A stretch of DNA of 64,000 nucleotides from Pseudomonas endophytica (GTDB lineage: Bacteria > Pseudomonadota > Gammaproteobacteria > Pseudomonadales > Pseudomonadaceae): contig NZ_LLWH01000231.1 in NCBI RefSeq assembly GCF_001411475.1, positions 21,781 through 85,780 on the forward strand, in the 5' to 3' direction. Shown here one piece after another: positions 21,169 through 29,867 of the stretch. A program made the translations under genes and the position numbers. Numbering within the stretch: the stretch's first letter is position 1; each line of letters begins with the position of its first letter. The notes under the pieces are model-generated. The model was given only the letters and a program-made list of their open reading frames with translations, made no database searches and had not been told where the DNA came from.

Positions 21169-21173
21169 GGGGC

Positions 21174-22820
21174 TTACAGCAAGATAGTGCGGATGTCGCC
21201 CAGCAGCTGGCTCAGGCGCTGAGTGAAGCGTGCCGCAGCGGCGCCGTTGATCACGCGGTGATCGTAGGACAGCGACAGTGGCAGCATCAGTTTCGGCTGG
21301 AAGGCTTTACCGTCCCAGACTGGCTGAATGGTTGCCTTGGAAACGCCGAGGATCGCCACTTCCGGTGCGTTGACGATCGGCGTGAAGCCGGTGCCGCCAA
21401 TGTGACCGAGGCTGGAAATGGTGAAGCAAGCGCCCTGCATGTCGTCAGCGGTAAGCTTCTTGTCACGGGCTTTGGCAGCCAGTGCAGCCGCTTCCGCTGC
21501 CAGTTGCAACAGGCTCTTCTGATCAACGTTCTTGATCACAGGCACCAGCAAGCCGTCCGGGGTATCTACGGCGAAGCCGATGTGGACGTATTTCTTGCGG
21601 ATGATCGCTTTGCCGCTTGGCGCCAGCGAACTGTTGAAGTCTGGCATTTCCTTGAGCAGGTGAGCGCAGGACTTGAGCAGCAGAGGCAGTACGGTCAGTT
21701 TCACACCGGCTTTTTCTGCAACGGCTTTTTGTGCCACGCGGAAAGCTTCCAGCTCGGTGATGTCAGCCTGATCGAACTGAGTCACGTGCGGGATGTTTAG
21801 CCAGCTGCGATGCAGGCTCGACGCGCCGATTTGCATCAGGCGGGTCATCGCCACTTCTTCTACTTCACCAAAACGGCTGAAGTCGCCAGTCGGGATCGGC
21901 GGAATGCCAGCGCCACCGGTTGCGCCAGCGGCTGGAGCTTCCTTGGCCTTCTGCAGAGCCGTTTTAACGTAAGCCTGCACGTCTTCTTTTAGGACGCGAC
22001 CGTGTGGGCCACTTGGGCTCACCGCGCTCAGCTCAACGCCGAACTCACGGGCCAGTTGACGCACGGCAGGGCCAGCGTGAACTTTGGCACCGCTAGGTGC
22101 TGGTGCGCCAGCCGGTGCCGGTGCCGGAGCAGGTGCTGCATCAGCTTTGGCGGCTGGCGCAGGTGCAGCGGCGGGAGCTTGTGCTTTTTCAGCAGGCGCT
22201 GGCGCAGCTTGAGCCGGTGCCGCAGGCGCAGCAGCGCCCGCCACTTTCAGCTTAAGGATGAAGTCGCCAGTGCCTACTTCGTCGTCCAGCTTGACCGAAA
22301 CGCTTTCCACCACACCGGCGGCTGGCGATGGGATTTCCATGCTGGCCTTGTCGGATTCAAGGGTGATCAACGATTGATCAGCCTCAACGGTGTCGCCTGC
22401 CTTGACCAACACTTCGATGATTTTGGCTTTACCCGACGAGCCGATGTCCGGGACATGAATGTCCTGAACAGACGAGCTTGCAGGCTCTGCAGCCGGGGCC
22501 GCAGGGGCTTCGGCTGCAGGGGTGTCAGCTGGCTTTTCAGCCGCGGCAGGCGCTGGCGCTTCAGCTTTAGGGGCCTGGGCAGCGTCACCTTCGACTTCCA
22601 GCTCAAGCAGTTCGTCGCCTTCTTTCAAGCGGTCGCCCAGCTTTACTTTTAGGCTTTTCACGACGCCGGCTTTAGGCGCAGGAATTTCCATGCTCGCCTT
22701 GTCAGATTCCAGAGTCAGAATGCTCTGATCGGCCTCGACACGGTCGCCCACTTTTACAAACAGTTCGATGACTTCGCCGTCACCGCTGCCGATGTCAGGT
22801 ACTCGAATGAGTTCGCTCAC
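21174..22820 (-). CDS. aceF: Pyruvate dehydrogenase E2, dihydrolipoyllysine acetyltransferase
   Basis: AceF is the core of the pyruvate dehydrogenase complex and transfers the acetyl group from lipoyl-lysine to CoA. The 548 residues contain two lipoyl domains (about 2-75 and 118-192), each with the DKASMEIP lipoylation site. Long Ala/Pro-rich hinges follow each. The peripheral subunit-binding domain comes next (about 245-280, AGPAVRQLAREFGVEL...GPHGRVLKEDV). The catalytic domain ends with the DHRVINGAAAARF motif containing the active-site His. It starts with GTG at 22820, preceded by GAGGA, 11 bp after aceE, and is clearly co-transcribed with it. No lipoamide dehydrogenase gene (lpd) follows in this window. 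Confidence 0.97.
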   Translation of the reverse strand: MSELIRVPDIGSGDGEVIELFVKVGDRVEADQSILTLESDKASMEIPAPKAGVVKSLKVKLGDRLKEGDELLELEVEGDAAQAPKAEAPAPAAAEKPADTPAAEAPAAPAAEPASSSVQDIHVPDIGSSGKAKIIEVLVKAGDTVEADQSLITLESDKASMEIPSPAAGVVESVSVKLDDEVGTGDFILKLKVAGAAAPAAPAQAAPAPAEKAQAPAAAPAPAAKADAAPAPAPAPAGAPAPSGAKVHAGPAVRQLAREFGVELSAVSPSGPHGRVLKEDVQAYVKTALQKAKEAPAAGATGGAGIPPIPTGDFSRFGEVEEVAMTRLMQIGASSLHRSWLNIPHVTQFDQADITELEAFRVAQKAVAEKAGVKLTVLPLLLKSCAHLLKEMPDFNSSLAPSGKAIIRKKYVHIGFAVDTPDGLLVPVIKNVDQKSLLQLAAEAAALAAKARDKKLTADDMQGACFTISSLGHIGGTGFTPIVNAPEVAILGVSKATIQPVWDGKAFQPKLMLPLSLSYDHRVINGAAAARFTQRLSQLLGDIRTILL

Positions 22821-22831
22821 AAAAATTATCC

Positions 22832-25465
22832 TCAGCAGTCCAGTGGGTTGCGTTTGTCCGGGTTGATGCCGAACTTGACGATAGCGTCTGCTACCACCTT
22901 AGGTTCGATCTCACCACGGTCAGCCAGCGCTTCTAGGGCTGCCAACACCACGAAGTGACGGTCTACTTCAAAGAAGTGACGCAGTTTTTTACGGCTGTCG
23001 CTGCGGCCGAAACCGTCAGTGCCCAGCACTTTGAATTCCTTAACCGGTACCCACTGACGAATCTGCTCAGCAAACAGCTTCATGTAGTCAGTAGAAGCAA
23101 TGACCGGACCTTTACGGCCAGTCAGGCACTCTTCAACGAAGGTAAGCTGTGGCTTCTGGCCAGGGTGCAGACGGTTGTGACGTTCAACGGCCAGGCCGTC
23201 GCGACGCAGTTCGTTGAAGCTGGTTACGCTCCAGACGTCAGCGCCGACGTTGAACTCTTCACGCAGGATTTTCGCCGCTTCACGCACTTCACGCAGGATG
23301 GTGCCGGAGCCCATCAGTTGCACGTGGTGCGCTGCTTCTTTGGTGTCTTCTTCTAGCAGGTACATCCCTTTGACGATGCCTTCTTCGACACCGGCTGGCA
23401 TGGCTGGCTGCTGGTACGACTCGTTCATCACGGTGATGTAGTAGAAGACGTCCTGTTGCTCTTCGGTCATCTTCTTCATGCCGTCCTGAATGATCACCGC
23501 CAGCTCATAGCCGTAGGTTGGATCGTAGGTGCGGCAGTTAGGGATGGTGGCCGCCAGGATGTGGCTGTGACCATCTTCGTGTTGCAGGCCTTCACCGTTG
23601 AGCGTCGTACGCCCGGCGGTGCCGCCGATCAGGAAGCCACGGGTGCGGCTGTCGCCTGCGGCCCATGCCAAGTCACCAATACGCTGGAAGCCAAACATCG
23701 AGTAGAAGATGTAGAACGGCAGCATTGGCTGGTTGTGGTTCGAGTACGAAGTACCGGCTGCGATGAAGGAGCTCATGGCGCCTGCTTCGTTGATGCCCTC
23801 TTCGAGGATCTGACCTTTTTTGTCTTCCTTGTAGAACATCACTTGGTCTTTATCGACTGGCTCGTAGAGCTGGCCAACAGACGAGTAGATGCCTAACTGA
23901 CGGAACATACCTTCCATACCGAAGGTACGGGCTTCGTCCGGGATGATCGGAACGATACGCTGACCGATGTCTTTGTCTTTCACCAGCTGTGCCAGGATGC
24001 GCACAAACGCCATGGTGGTGGAAATTTCACGATCACCAGAACCGTCAAGGATGGCCTTGAGGGTGTCCAGTGGCGGGGTCGGAATGCTCATGCTCTTAGC
24101 GCGACGCTGAGGCACGAAACCGCCCAATGCAGTGCGACGCTCGCTCAAGTAGCGGGCTTCGGCGCTGCCTTCTTCTGGTTTGAAGAACGGCAGGTTTTCC
24201 AGTTCGTCGTCTTTGACCGGGATATCGAAACGATCGCGGAACAACTTTAGGCTGTCGACATCGACTTTCTTGGTGTTGTGCGCAGTGTTTTTCGCTTCGC
24301 CAGCGCCAGTGCCATAACCTTTGATGGTTTTGGCCAGAATAACGGTTGGCTGGTTTTTGTGGTTGACCGCTTCGTGGTACGCCGCGTAGACCTTGTACGG
24401 GTCGTGGCCACCACGGTTGAGTTTCCAGATCTCGTCGTCGGACAGATCTTCAACCATCGCCTTGAGTTCTGGCGTGTTGAAGAAGTGTTCACGCACGAAC
24501 GCGCCGTCTTTGGCTTTGTAGTTCTGGTACTCGCCGTCGATCACTTCGTCCATACGGCGTTGCAGGATGCCGTCGACGTCTTTGGCCAGCAGTGGGTCCC
24601 AGAAACGGCCCCAGATGACTTTGGTGACGTTCCACTGAGCACCGCGGAACACGCCTTCAAGTTCCTGGATGATCTTGCCGTTACCGCGAACCGGGCCGTC
24701 GAGGCGCTGCAGGTTGCAGTTGATAACGAAAATCAGGTTGTCGAGGTTTTCGCGGCCAGCCAAGGAGATGGCGCCCAGAGATTCTGGCTCGTCACACTCG
24801 CCGTCGCCCAGGAAACACCAGACTTTTTGCTTACCTGCCGGGATGTAACCGCGCGATTCCAGGTACTTCATGAAGCGTGCTTGGTAGATCGCCTGGATCG
24901 GGCCAAGGCCCATGGATACCGTCGGGAACTGCCAGAAATCAGGCATCAGCCAAGGGTGCGGGTAGGACGAAAGGCCCTGGCCGTCGACTTCTTGGCGGAA
25001 GTTGTTCATTTGTTCTTCGGTGATGCGACCTTCCATGAACGCACGGGCGTAAACGCCTGGCGAGGTGTGACCTTGGAAGTAGATCAGGTCGCCGCCGTGT
25101 TCTTCGGTCGGGGCTTGGAAGAAGTAGTTGAAGCCGATGTCGTACAACGTTGCGCTGGAAGCGAAGCTGGAGATATGACCGCCCAGGTCAGAATCTTTCA
25201 AGTTCGTGCGCATAACCATAGCCATGGCGTTCCAGCGTACCAACGAGCGAATGCGGCGTTCCATGAACAGGTCGCCAGGCATGCGTGCTTCGTGGGTAAC
25301 GGGAATCGTGTTGCGGTATGGAGTCGTGATGGCGTACGGGAGTTGCGAACCGGTGCGAGTAGCGAGCTCACCCATACGGGTCATCAGATAGTGAGCACGG
25401 TCTTCGCCTTCTTTGTCGAGAACCGATTCCAGGGCGTCCAGCCATTCCTGGGTTTCGACGGGATC
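22832..25465 (-). CDS. aceE: Pyruvate dehydrogenase E1 component AceE (start codon unclear)
   Basis: AceE is the thiamine-diphosphate-dependent, homodimeric E1 that decarboxylates pyruvate and acetylates lipoyl-AceF. The ThDP/Mg motif GDGECDEPESLGA...NCN is present (about residues 225-265), with the rest typical of the family. The first in-frame ATG is at 25384, but conserved sequence continues upstream: DPVETQEWLDALESV is readable in frame from 25465, as in other Pseudomonas and E. coli AceE. Aligned by length, the family's Met1 would fall at the AAA codon at 25477. There is no ATG, GTG or TTG between the in-frame stop TGA (25495-25493) and 25384; only ATT (25486) or CTG codons are available. 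A small deletion or substitution at the start, or a non-standard start, must be considered. The N-terminal segment is needed for binding E2 in E. coli. Confidence 0.93.
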   Translation of the reverse strand, partial: DPVETQEWLDALESVLDKEGEDRAHYLMTRMGELATRTGSQLPYAITTPYRNTIPVTHEARMPGDLFMERRIRSLVRWNAMAMVMRTNLKDSDLGGHISSFASSATLYDIGFNYFFQAPTEEHGGDLIYFQGHTSPGVYARAFMEGRITEEQMNNFRQEVDGQGLSSYPHPWLMPDFWQFPTVSMGLGPIQAIYQARFMKYLESRGYIPAGKQKVWCFLGDGECDEPESLGAISLAGRENLDNLIFVINCNLQRLDGPVRGNGKIIQELEGVFRGAQWNVTKVIWGRFWDPLLAKDVDGILQRRMDEVIDGEYQNYKAKDGAFVREHFFNTPELKAMVEDLSDDEIWKLNRGGHDPYKVYAAYHEAVNHKNQPTVILAKTIKGYGTGAGEAKNTAHNTKKVDVDSLKLFRDRFDIPVKDDELENLPFFKPEEGSAEARYLSERRTALGGFVPQRRAKSMSIPTPPLDTLKAILDGSGDREISTTMAFVRILAQLVKDKDIGQRIVPIIPDEARTFGMEGMFRQLGIYSSVGQLYEPVDKDQVMFYKEDKKGQILEEGINEAGAMSSFIAAGTSYSNHNQPMLPFYIFYSMFGFQRIGDLAWAAGDSRTRGFLIGGTAGRTTLNGEGLQHEDGHSHILAATIPNCRTYDPTYGYELAVIIQDGMKKMTEEQQDVFYYITVMNESYQQPAMPAGVEEGIVKGMYLLEEDTKEAAHHVQLMGSGTILREVREAAKILREEFNVGADVWSVTSFNELRRDGLAVERHNRLHPGQKPQLTFVEECLTGRKGPVIASTDYMKLFAEQIRQWVPVKEFKVLGTDGFGRSDSRKKLRHFFEVDRHFVVLAALEALADRGEIEPKVVADAIVKFGINPDKRNPLDC

Positions 25466-25469
25466 GTGT

Positions 25470-25482
25470 GTAGTTTTACTAC
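25470..25482. promoter_or_regulatory. GntR/FadR-type operator 2 at the aceE start
   Basis: GTAGTTTTACTAC contains TAGTTTTACTA, an exact match to TNGTNNNACNA, the operator pattern of the FadR subfamily of GntR regulators (which includes PdhR). It overlaps the position where the aceE start codon would be expected. Its centre is 52 bp, about five helical turns, from operator 1. Confidence 0.65.
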
Positions 25483-25492
25483 AAATCGCTGC

Positions 25493-25555
25493 TCATTTCA
25501 GCCTTTCAAGTGTTTGACTCAGTAGTAAAACTACAGGGAAACCTTCTGTGGTCAT
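25493..25555 (-). CDS. Possible 20-codon leader peptide of aceE
   Basis: ATG at 25555 opens 20 codons (MTTEGFPVVLLLSQTLERLK) ending in TGA at 25495-25493. The frame is the same as aceE, so aceE's N-terminal extension follows this stop codon directly. No strong Shine-Dalgarno sequence is visible. It also spans operator 1, so it may be chance coding within a regulatory region. It is recorded because the aceE start problem makes the leader worth testing. Confidence 0.2.
   Translation of the reverse strand: MTTEGFPVVLLLSQTLERLK
25522..25534. promoter_or_regulatory. GntR/FadR-type operator 1 upstream of aceE
   Basis: GTAGTAAAACTAC is the exact complement of operator 2 and likewise fits TNGTNNNACNA. 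Two identical near-palindromes, 52 bp centre to centre, strongly suggest a pair of sites bound by one dimeric repressor, plausibly a PdhR-like pyruvate sensor. No GntR gene lies in this window. Confidence 0.65.
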
Positions 25556-25575
25556 CTGTTGGGTTGTGCGATAAA

Positions 25576-25604
25576 TCGTTATTGTTGGTGCTTGTATCTG
25601 TCAA
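25576..25604 (-). promoter_or_regulatory. Candidate aceE promoter
   Basis: On the minus strand a perfect -35 TTGACA (25604-25599) is followed after 17 bp by TAACGA, a poor -10. Transcription from here would place both GntR-type operators downstream of the start site as roadblocks. A promoter between the operators (TTGAAA near 25510) is an alternative. Confidence 0.35.
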
Positions 25605-25740
25605 TCACATTTTTTGCGCTATTTTTTGCTAATTAAATGTTTTTTTGAGCTATTAATAATCTTTGTTCGACAGTTGGGTTTAACCGCTGTTTCTTCCTGT
25701 CACCGTACTCGGCATTACCGTCGCCGATCAAGGATAGACC

Positions 25741-28683
25741 ATGAGCCTTCCCTCGCTTGCCGCAATGCCCTCCCTTTTATTGCCCCTTGCCAGCCGGGCT
25801 GAACAGTCCTGGCGTAGCGCAGTGGCCGGTCTGGAAGGCGAGCAAGGACTCGACGAGTGGTCATCTGAGCGCTGGTCTGATTTTGCCCGCGTGAGTGCGG
25901 CGAGCGACTTCTTTATCGAACAGGTTTTACGTGACCCTTTGATGTTGCTCGAACTGGTGAGCGCGGGAGCGTTGGACCGCAGCTTCTCTGCGGGTGAACT
26001 CTGCGGGCAAATAAGCGAGGCCGTACAGCAGGCGCAAACCGATGATGAGCTGGGGCGGGTGCTGCGGCGTCAGCGTACACGGCAGCAGGTTCGTATTATC
26101 TGGCGTGATCTGACCCGGCAGGCGGACTTGGTTGAAACGTGCCGTGATTTGTCAGACATGGCCGATGCCAGCATTGATCAGGCGTATCGCTGGCTGTATG
26201 AGCGTCATTGCCAGCAGTTTGGCACCCCGACCGGGCACCGCAGCGGTGAGCCGCAGCACATGGTGATCCTGGGCATGGGCAAGCTCGGTGCAGTCGAGCT
26301 GAACCTATCGTCAGACATCGACCTGATTTTTGCTTACCCCGAGGGTGGCGAAACCGTCGGCGCTAAACGTGCGTTGGATAACCAAGAGTTCTTTATTCGC
26401 CTCGGCCAGCGCCTGATCAAAGCGCTGGACCCCATGACCGTCGACGGTTTTGTGTTCCGTGTCGACATGCGCCTGCGGCCTTATGGCTCGTCCGGTGCAT
26501 TGGTGCTGAGTTTTAACGCGCTGGAACAGTATTACCAAGATCAAGGGCGAGATTGGGAACGCTACGCAATGATCAAGGCGCGGGTAGTGGCCGGTGATCA
26601 AGTGATGGGCGCGCAGTTACTCGATTTGCTGCGCCCTTTTGTGTATCGGCGCTATCTCGACTTTTCGGCGATTGAAGCGCTGCGCACCATGAAGCAGTTG
26701 ATCCAGCAGGAAGTACGGCGCAAGGGGATGGCCGACAACATTAAGTTGGGGGCAGGCGGCATACGTGAGGTCGAGTTTATTGCCCAAGCGTTCCAATTGA
26801 TCCACGGCGGACGTGACCTCAGCCTGCAACAGCGACCGCTACTTAAAGTACTGAACATCCTTGAGGGGCAAGGTTATTTACCGCCTGCGGTCATCAGTGA
26901 GCTGCGTGAAGGGTACGAATTTTTGCGTTACACCGAGCATGCCATTCAGGCCATTGCTGACCGTCAGACGCAAATGCTGCCCGATGGCGAGCAGGATCAG
27001 GCGCGTATCGCCTTCATGATGGGCTTCGATCATTGGGCGCAATTCCATGAGCGACTTATGGAGTGGCGGGGGCGAATCGACTGGCATTTCCGTCAGGTGA
27101 TAGCCGACCCGGATGAAGAAGAAAACATTGATGAAGGTGAATTGATTGTAGGTGGCGAGTGGTTGCCGTTATGGGAAGAAGTCCAAGACGATGCCGCGGC
27201 CTGTGCGCAGCTTGAAGAGGCCGGGTTTGTAGATGCCCCAAAAGCCTTGAAACAATTGGCTAATCTGCGTTGCAGCCCGCAGTTTCGAGCCATGCAACGT
27301 GTGGGGCGCGAGCGTTTGGATGCCTTTGTCCCGCGCTTGCTGGCACAGGCGGTGGAGCATGCCGACCCGGATCTGGTGCTGGAGCGTGTGCTGCCGCTGG
27401 TTGAGGCGGTGGCCCGACGTTCGGCTTATCTGGTGCTGTTGACCGAGAACCCTGACGCCCTGCGTCGTTTGCTGACTTTATGTGCGGCGAGCCCGTGGAT
27501 CGCTGAGCAAATCGCCCGTTTCCCACTGTTATTGGATGAGTTGCTCAATGAAGGACGTTTGTTCAAACCACCTTTGGCGCCAGAGCTAGCCGCAGAGTTG
27601 CGCGAGCGGCTCACGCGAATCCCTGAAGATGACCTTGAGCAGCAAATGGAAGCGTTGCGTAACTTCAAACTGGCCCATCGCCTGCGCGTTGCAGCGTCTG
27701 AAATCGCCGGGAGCCTGCCTCTGATGAAGGTCAGCGATTACCTGACCTGGTTGGCCGAAGCAATTCTGGAACAAGTGCTGGCGTTGGCTTGGCGTCAGAC
27801 CGTGGCCAAATACGGCACGCCGCAACGCCCGAACGGCAGCTTGTGCGACCCTGGCTTCATTATTGTGGGGTACGGCAAAGTGGGCGGTATCGAGTTAGGT
27901 CATGGGTCGGATCTGGACTTGGTATTTATTCACGACGGCGACCCGAATGCCGAAACCGACGGCGCCAAGCCAATCGACAGCGCGCAGTTTTTTACCCGAT
28001 TGGGCCAGCGGATCATCCATTTACTGACCGCGCAGACTAACTCCGGGCAGTTGTATGACGTCGACATGCGCCTACGTCCGTCAGGCGCGTCTGGTTTGTT
28101 GGTCAGCTCGCTCGGTGCGTTTGAGCGCTATCAACAGAATGAGGCGTGGACGTGGGAGCATCAGGCGCTGGTGCGGGCGCGGGTGTTGGTCGGCTGTAAA
28201 GAAGTCGGTGCGGCATTTGAGACGGTCCGAGCGCAGGTATTGGGGCGTGAGCGCGACTTGCCGACGCTGCGTCAAGAGGTCAGCGAGATGCGCGCCAAAA
28301 TGCGTGACAACCTAGGCACCCGGATAACCGCTGCCGGCACGGGCGAGAATGCCTTTGAGCCTACGGTGCCGTTCGACCTCAAGCAGGACGCCGGAGGTAT
28401 CGTCGATATTGAATTTATGGTGCAATACGCGGCCTTGGCGTGGTCTAGGGAGCACCCGGCGTTACTGCGTTACACCGACAACATCCGCATTCTTGAAGGG
28501 CTGGAACAGGCAGGGCTAATGCCCGCCACAGATGCCAGCTTGTTGCGTGAGGCTTATAAGGCTTTCCGCGCCGTGGCCCACCGCCAAGCTTTGCAAAAGG
28601 AAGCGGGAGTGGTCAGCGCAGATCAATTGGTAGAGGCGAGACACGATGTTCGGCGTATATGGGCGCAAATGGGCTTGAGCTAA
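25741..28683 (+). CDS. glnE: Bifunctional glutamine synthetase adenylyltransferase/deadenylase
   Basis: GlnE adds or removes AMP on glutamine synthetase in response to PII and glutamine, so it sets ammonia assimilation. The 980 residues show two nucleotidyltransferase halves. The N-terminal deadenylase has GMGKLGAVELNLSSDIDLIF (about 180-200) and the C-terminal adenylylase has GYGKVGGIELGHGSDLDLVF (about 710-730), each followed by a helical domain. The ATG at 25741 is preceded by AAGGAT. It diverges from aceE. In P. aeruginosa glnE is followed by ilvE, as I recall; here a REP fragment and then waaF follow. Confidence 0.97.
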   Translation: MSLPSLAAMPSLLLPLASRAEQSWRSAVAGLEGEQGLDEWSSERWSDFARVSAASDFFIEQVLRDPLMLLELVSAGALDRSFSAGELCGQISEAVQQAQTDDELGRVLRRQRTRQQVRIIWRDLTRQADLVETCRDLSDMADASIDQAYRWLYERHCQQFGTPTGHRSGEPQHMVILGMGKLGAVELNLSSDIDLIFAYPEGGETVGAKRALDNQEFFIRLGQRLIKALDPMTVDGFVFRVDMRLRPYGSSGALVLSFNALEQYYQDQGRDWERYAMIKARVVAGDQVMGAQLLDLLRPFVYRRYLDFSAIEALRTMKQLIQQEVRRKGMADNIKLGAGGIREVEFIAQAFQLIHGGRDLSLQQRPLLKVLNILEGQGYLPPAVISELREGYEFLRYTEHAIQAIADRQTQMLPDGEQDQARIAFMMGFDHWAQFHERLMEWRGRIDWHFRQVIADPDEEENIDEGELIVGGEWLPLWEEVQDDAAACAQLEEAGFVDAPKALKQLANLRCSPQFRAMQRVGRERLDAFVPRLLAQAVEHADPDLVLERVLPLVEAVARRSAYLVLLTENPDALRRLLTLCAASPWIAEQIARFPLLLDELLNEGRLFKPPLAPELAAELRERLTRIPEDDLEQQMEALRNFKLAHRLRVAASEIAGSLPLMKVSDYLTWLAEAILEQVLALAWRQTVAKYGTPQRPNGSLCDPGFIIVGYGKVGGIELGHGSDLDLVFIHDGDPNAETDGAKPIDSAQFFTRLGQRIIHLLTAQTNSGQLYDVDMRLRPSGASGLLVSSLGAFERYQQNEAWTWEHQALVRARVLVGCKEVGAAFETVRAQVLGRERDLPTLRQEVSEMRAKMRDNLGTRITAAGTGENAFEPTVPFDLKQDAGGIVDIEFMVQYAALAWSREHPALLRYTDNIRILEGLEQAGLMPATDASLLREAYKAFRAVAHRQALQKEAGVVSADQLVEARHDVRRIWAQMGLS

Positions 28684-28742
28684 GCTGTCATCACCGTGGG
28701 GAGGCATTGTCTGAACCCGTCAGTTAAGTAAACGTTGCCCCC

Positions 28743-28770
28743 TGTAGGAGTGAGTAAGCTCGCTCCACAG
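28743..28770. repeat. REP-like fragment between glnE and waaF
   Basis: tgtaggagtgagtaagctcgctccaca forms a short imperfect hairpin related to the 'aagctcgctcctaca' type of REP found at 739-813. It sits where ilvE would be expected by synteny with P. aeruginosa. Confidence 0.6.
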
Positions 28771-28832
28771 TGTGGTGGTGGCTTGACTGACAGCATCAGG
28801 CCAATGCCTCCCTTGCTTGTTTATGGAAACTT

Positions 28833-29867
28833 ATGAATATTTTGATCGTTGGGCCCAGTTGGGTCGGTGACATGGTGATGGCGCAGACACTGTTCCAGTG
28901 CCTAAAACAGCGCCACCCGCAGTGCCAAATTGATGTGCTGGCGCCCGAATGGAGTCGCCCCATCCTTGAGCGCATGCCTGAAGTGCGCAAGGCTTTGAGC
29001 TTTCCGCTCGGCCATGGCGCGCTTGAACTGGCCACGCGACGCAAAATCGGCAAGTCCCTCAAGGGGCAATACGATCAGGCCATCTTGCTGCCTAATTCGC
29101 TGAAGTCGGCCTTGGTGCCGTTTTTCGCCGGGATTGCCAAGCGTACCGGCTGGCGTGGCGAGTTCCGTTATGGGCTGCTCAACGATGTGCGCACACTCGA
29201 TAAACAACGCTACCCGTTAATGATCGAGCGTTTTATGGCCTTGGCTTACGAGCCTGGCGCTGACCTACCTAAGCCGTACCCGCGCCCTGATTTGCAAATC
29301 GACCCGCACAGTCGTGAGGCCGCTTTGAGCAAGTTCGGCTTGGCGCTCGACCGTCCGGTGCTGGCGCTGTGCCCAGGTGCCGAGTTCGGCGAGTCCAAGC
29401 GCTGGCCGTCCGAGTATTACGCCAAAGTTGCCGAGCAGAAGATCCGCGAAGGCTGGCAAGTGTGGCTGTTTGGTTCGAAAAACGATCACAGCGTGGGCGA
29501 AGACATTCGCTCACAACTGATTCCCGGTTTTCGTGAAGAGTCCGTCAACCTCAGCGGCGAGACCTCGCTGGCCGAGGCCATTGACCTGCTGTCGTGCGCG
29601 CACGCCGTGGTCTCCAACGATTCTGGGCTGATGCACGTCGCCGCGGCGCTTAACCGCCCGCTGGTGGCGGTGTACGGTTCTACGTCGCCGGGCTTCACCC
29701 CGCCCTTGGCCGATCAGGTTGAGGTTGTACGTTTGGGCTTGGAATGCAGCCCGTGTTTTGAGCGGACCTGCCGTTTTGGTCACTACAACTGCTTGCGCGA
29801 ACTGATGCCTGCGCCGGTGATTGAAGCCTTGCAGCGTTTGCAGGTTACGCCGGTCGAGGTCATCTAG
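28833..29867 (+). CDS. waaF: ADP-heptose:LPS heptosyltransferase II
   Basis: WaaF adds the second L-glycero-D-manno-heptose to the inner core of LPS at the cytoplasmic face. The 344 residues form a GT9-family (GT-B) enzyme: MNILIVGPSWVGDMVMAQTL at the N-terminus (sugar-acceptor side), LALCPGAEFGESKRWP around residue 180, and the nucleotide-sugar site VVSNDSGLMHVAAAL near 265, with YGSTSPGFTPPL after it. It is the first gene of a tight LPS-core operon. The next gene starts directly at its stop codon (GTG 29868). Confidence 0.97.
   Translation: MNILIVGPSWVGDMVMAQTLFQCLKQRHPQCQIDVLAPEWSRPILERMPEVRKALSFPLGHGALELATRRKIGKSLKGQYDQAILLPNSLKSALVPFFAGIAKRTGWRGEFRYGLLNDVRTLDKQRYPLMIERFMALAYEPGADLPKPYPRPDLQIDPHSREAALSKFGLALDRPVLALCPGAEFGESKRWPSEYYAKVAEQKIREGWQVWLFGSKNDHSVGEDIRSQLIPGFREESVNLSGETSLAEAIDLLSCAHAVVSNDSGLMHVAAALNRPLVAVYGSTSPGFTPPLADQVEVVRLGLECSPCFERTCRFGHYNCLRELMPAPVIEALQRLQVTPVEVI

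Larger units (their letters stand above)
20815..21173. other. Intergenic region between the PhoD-like gene and aceF
   Basis: This stretch holds no convincing gene. It contains a half-REP sequence at about 20997-21040 (gtaggagctgccgcaggc followed by gatctattgatc) and two hairpins belonging to the end of the aceF transcript, listed separately. The 68-codon minus-strand frame at 20870-21076 overlaps the repeat and is not credible. Confidence 0.6.

Noticed and set aside
24278..25525. 415-codon plus-strand ORF opposite aceE
   Set aside because: It is a shadow of the conserved aceE frame, with no ribosome binding site or family resemblance.
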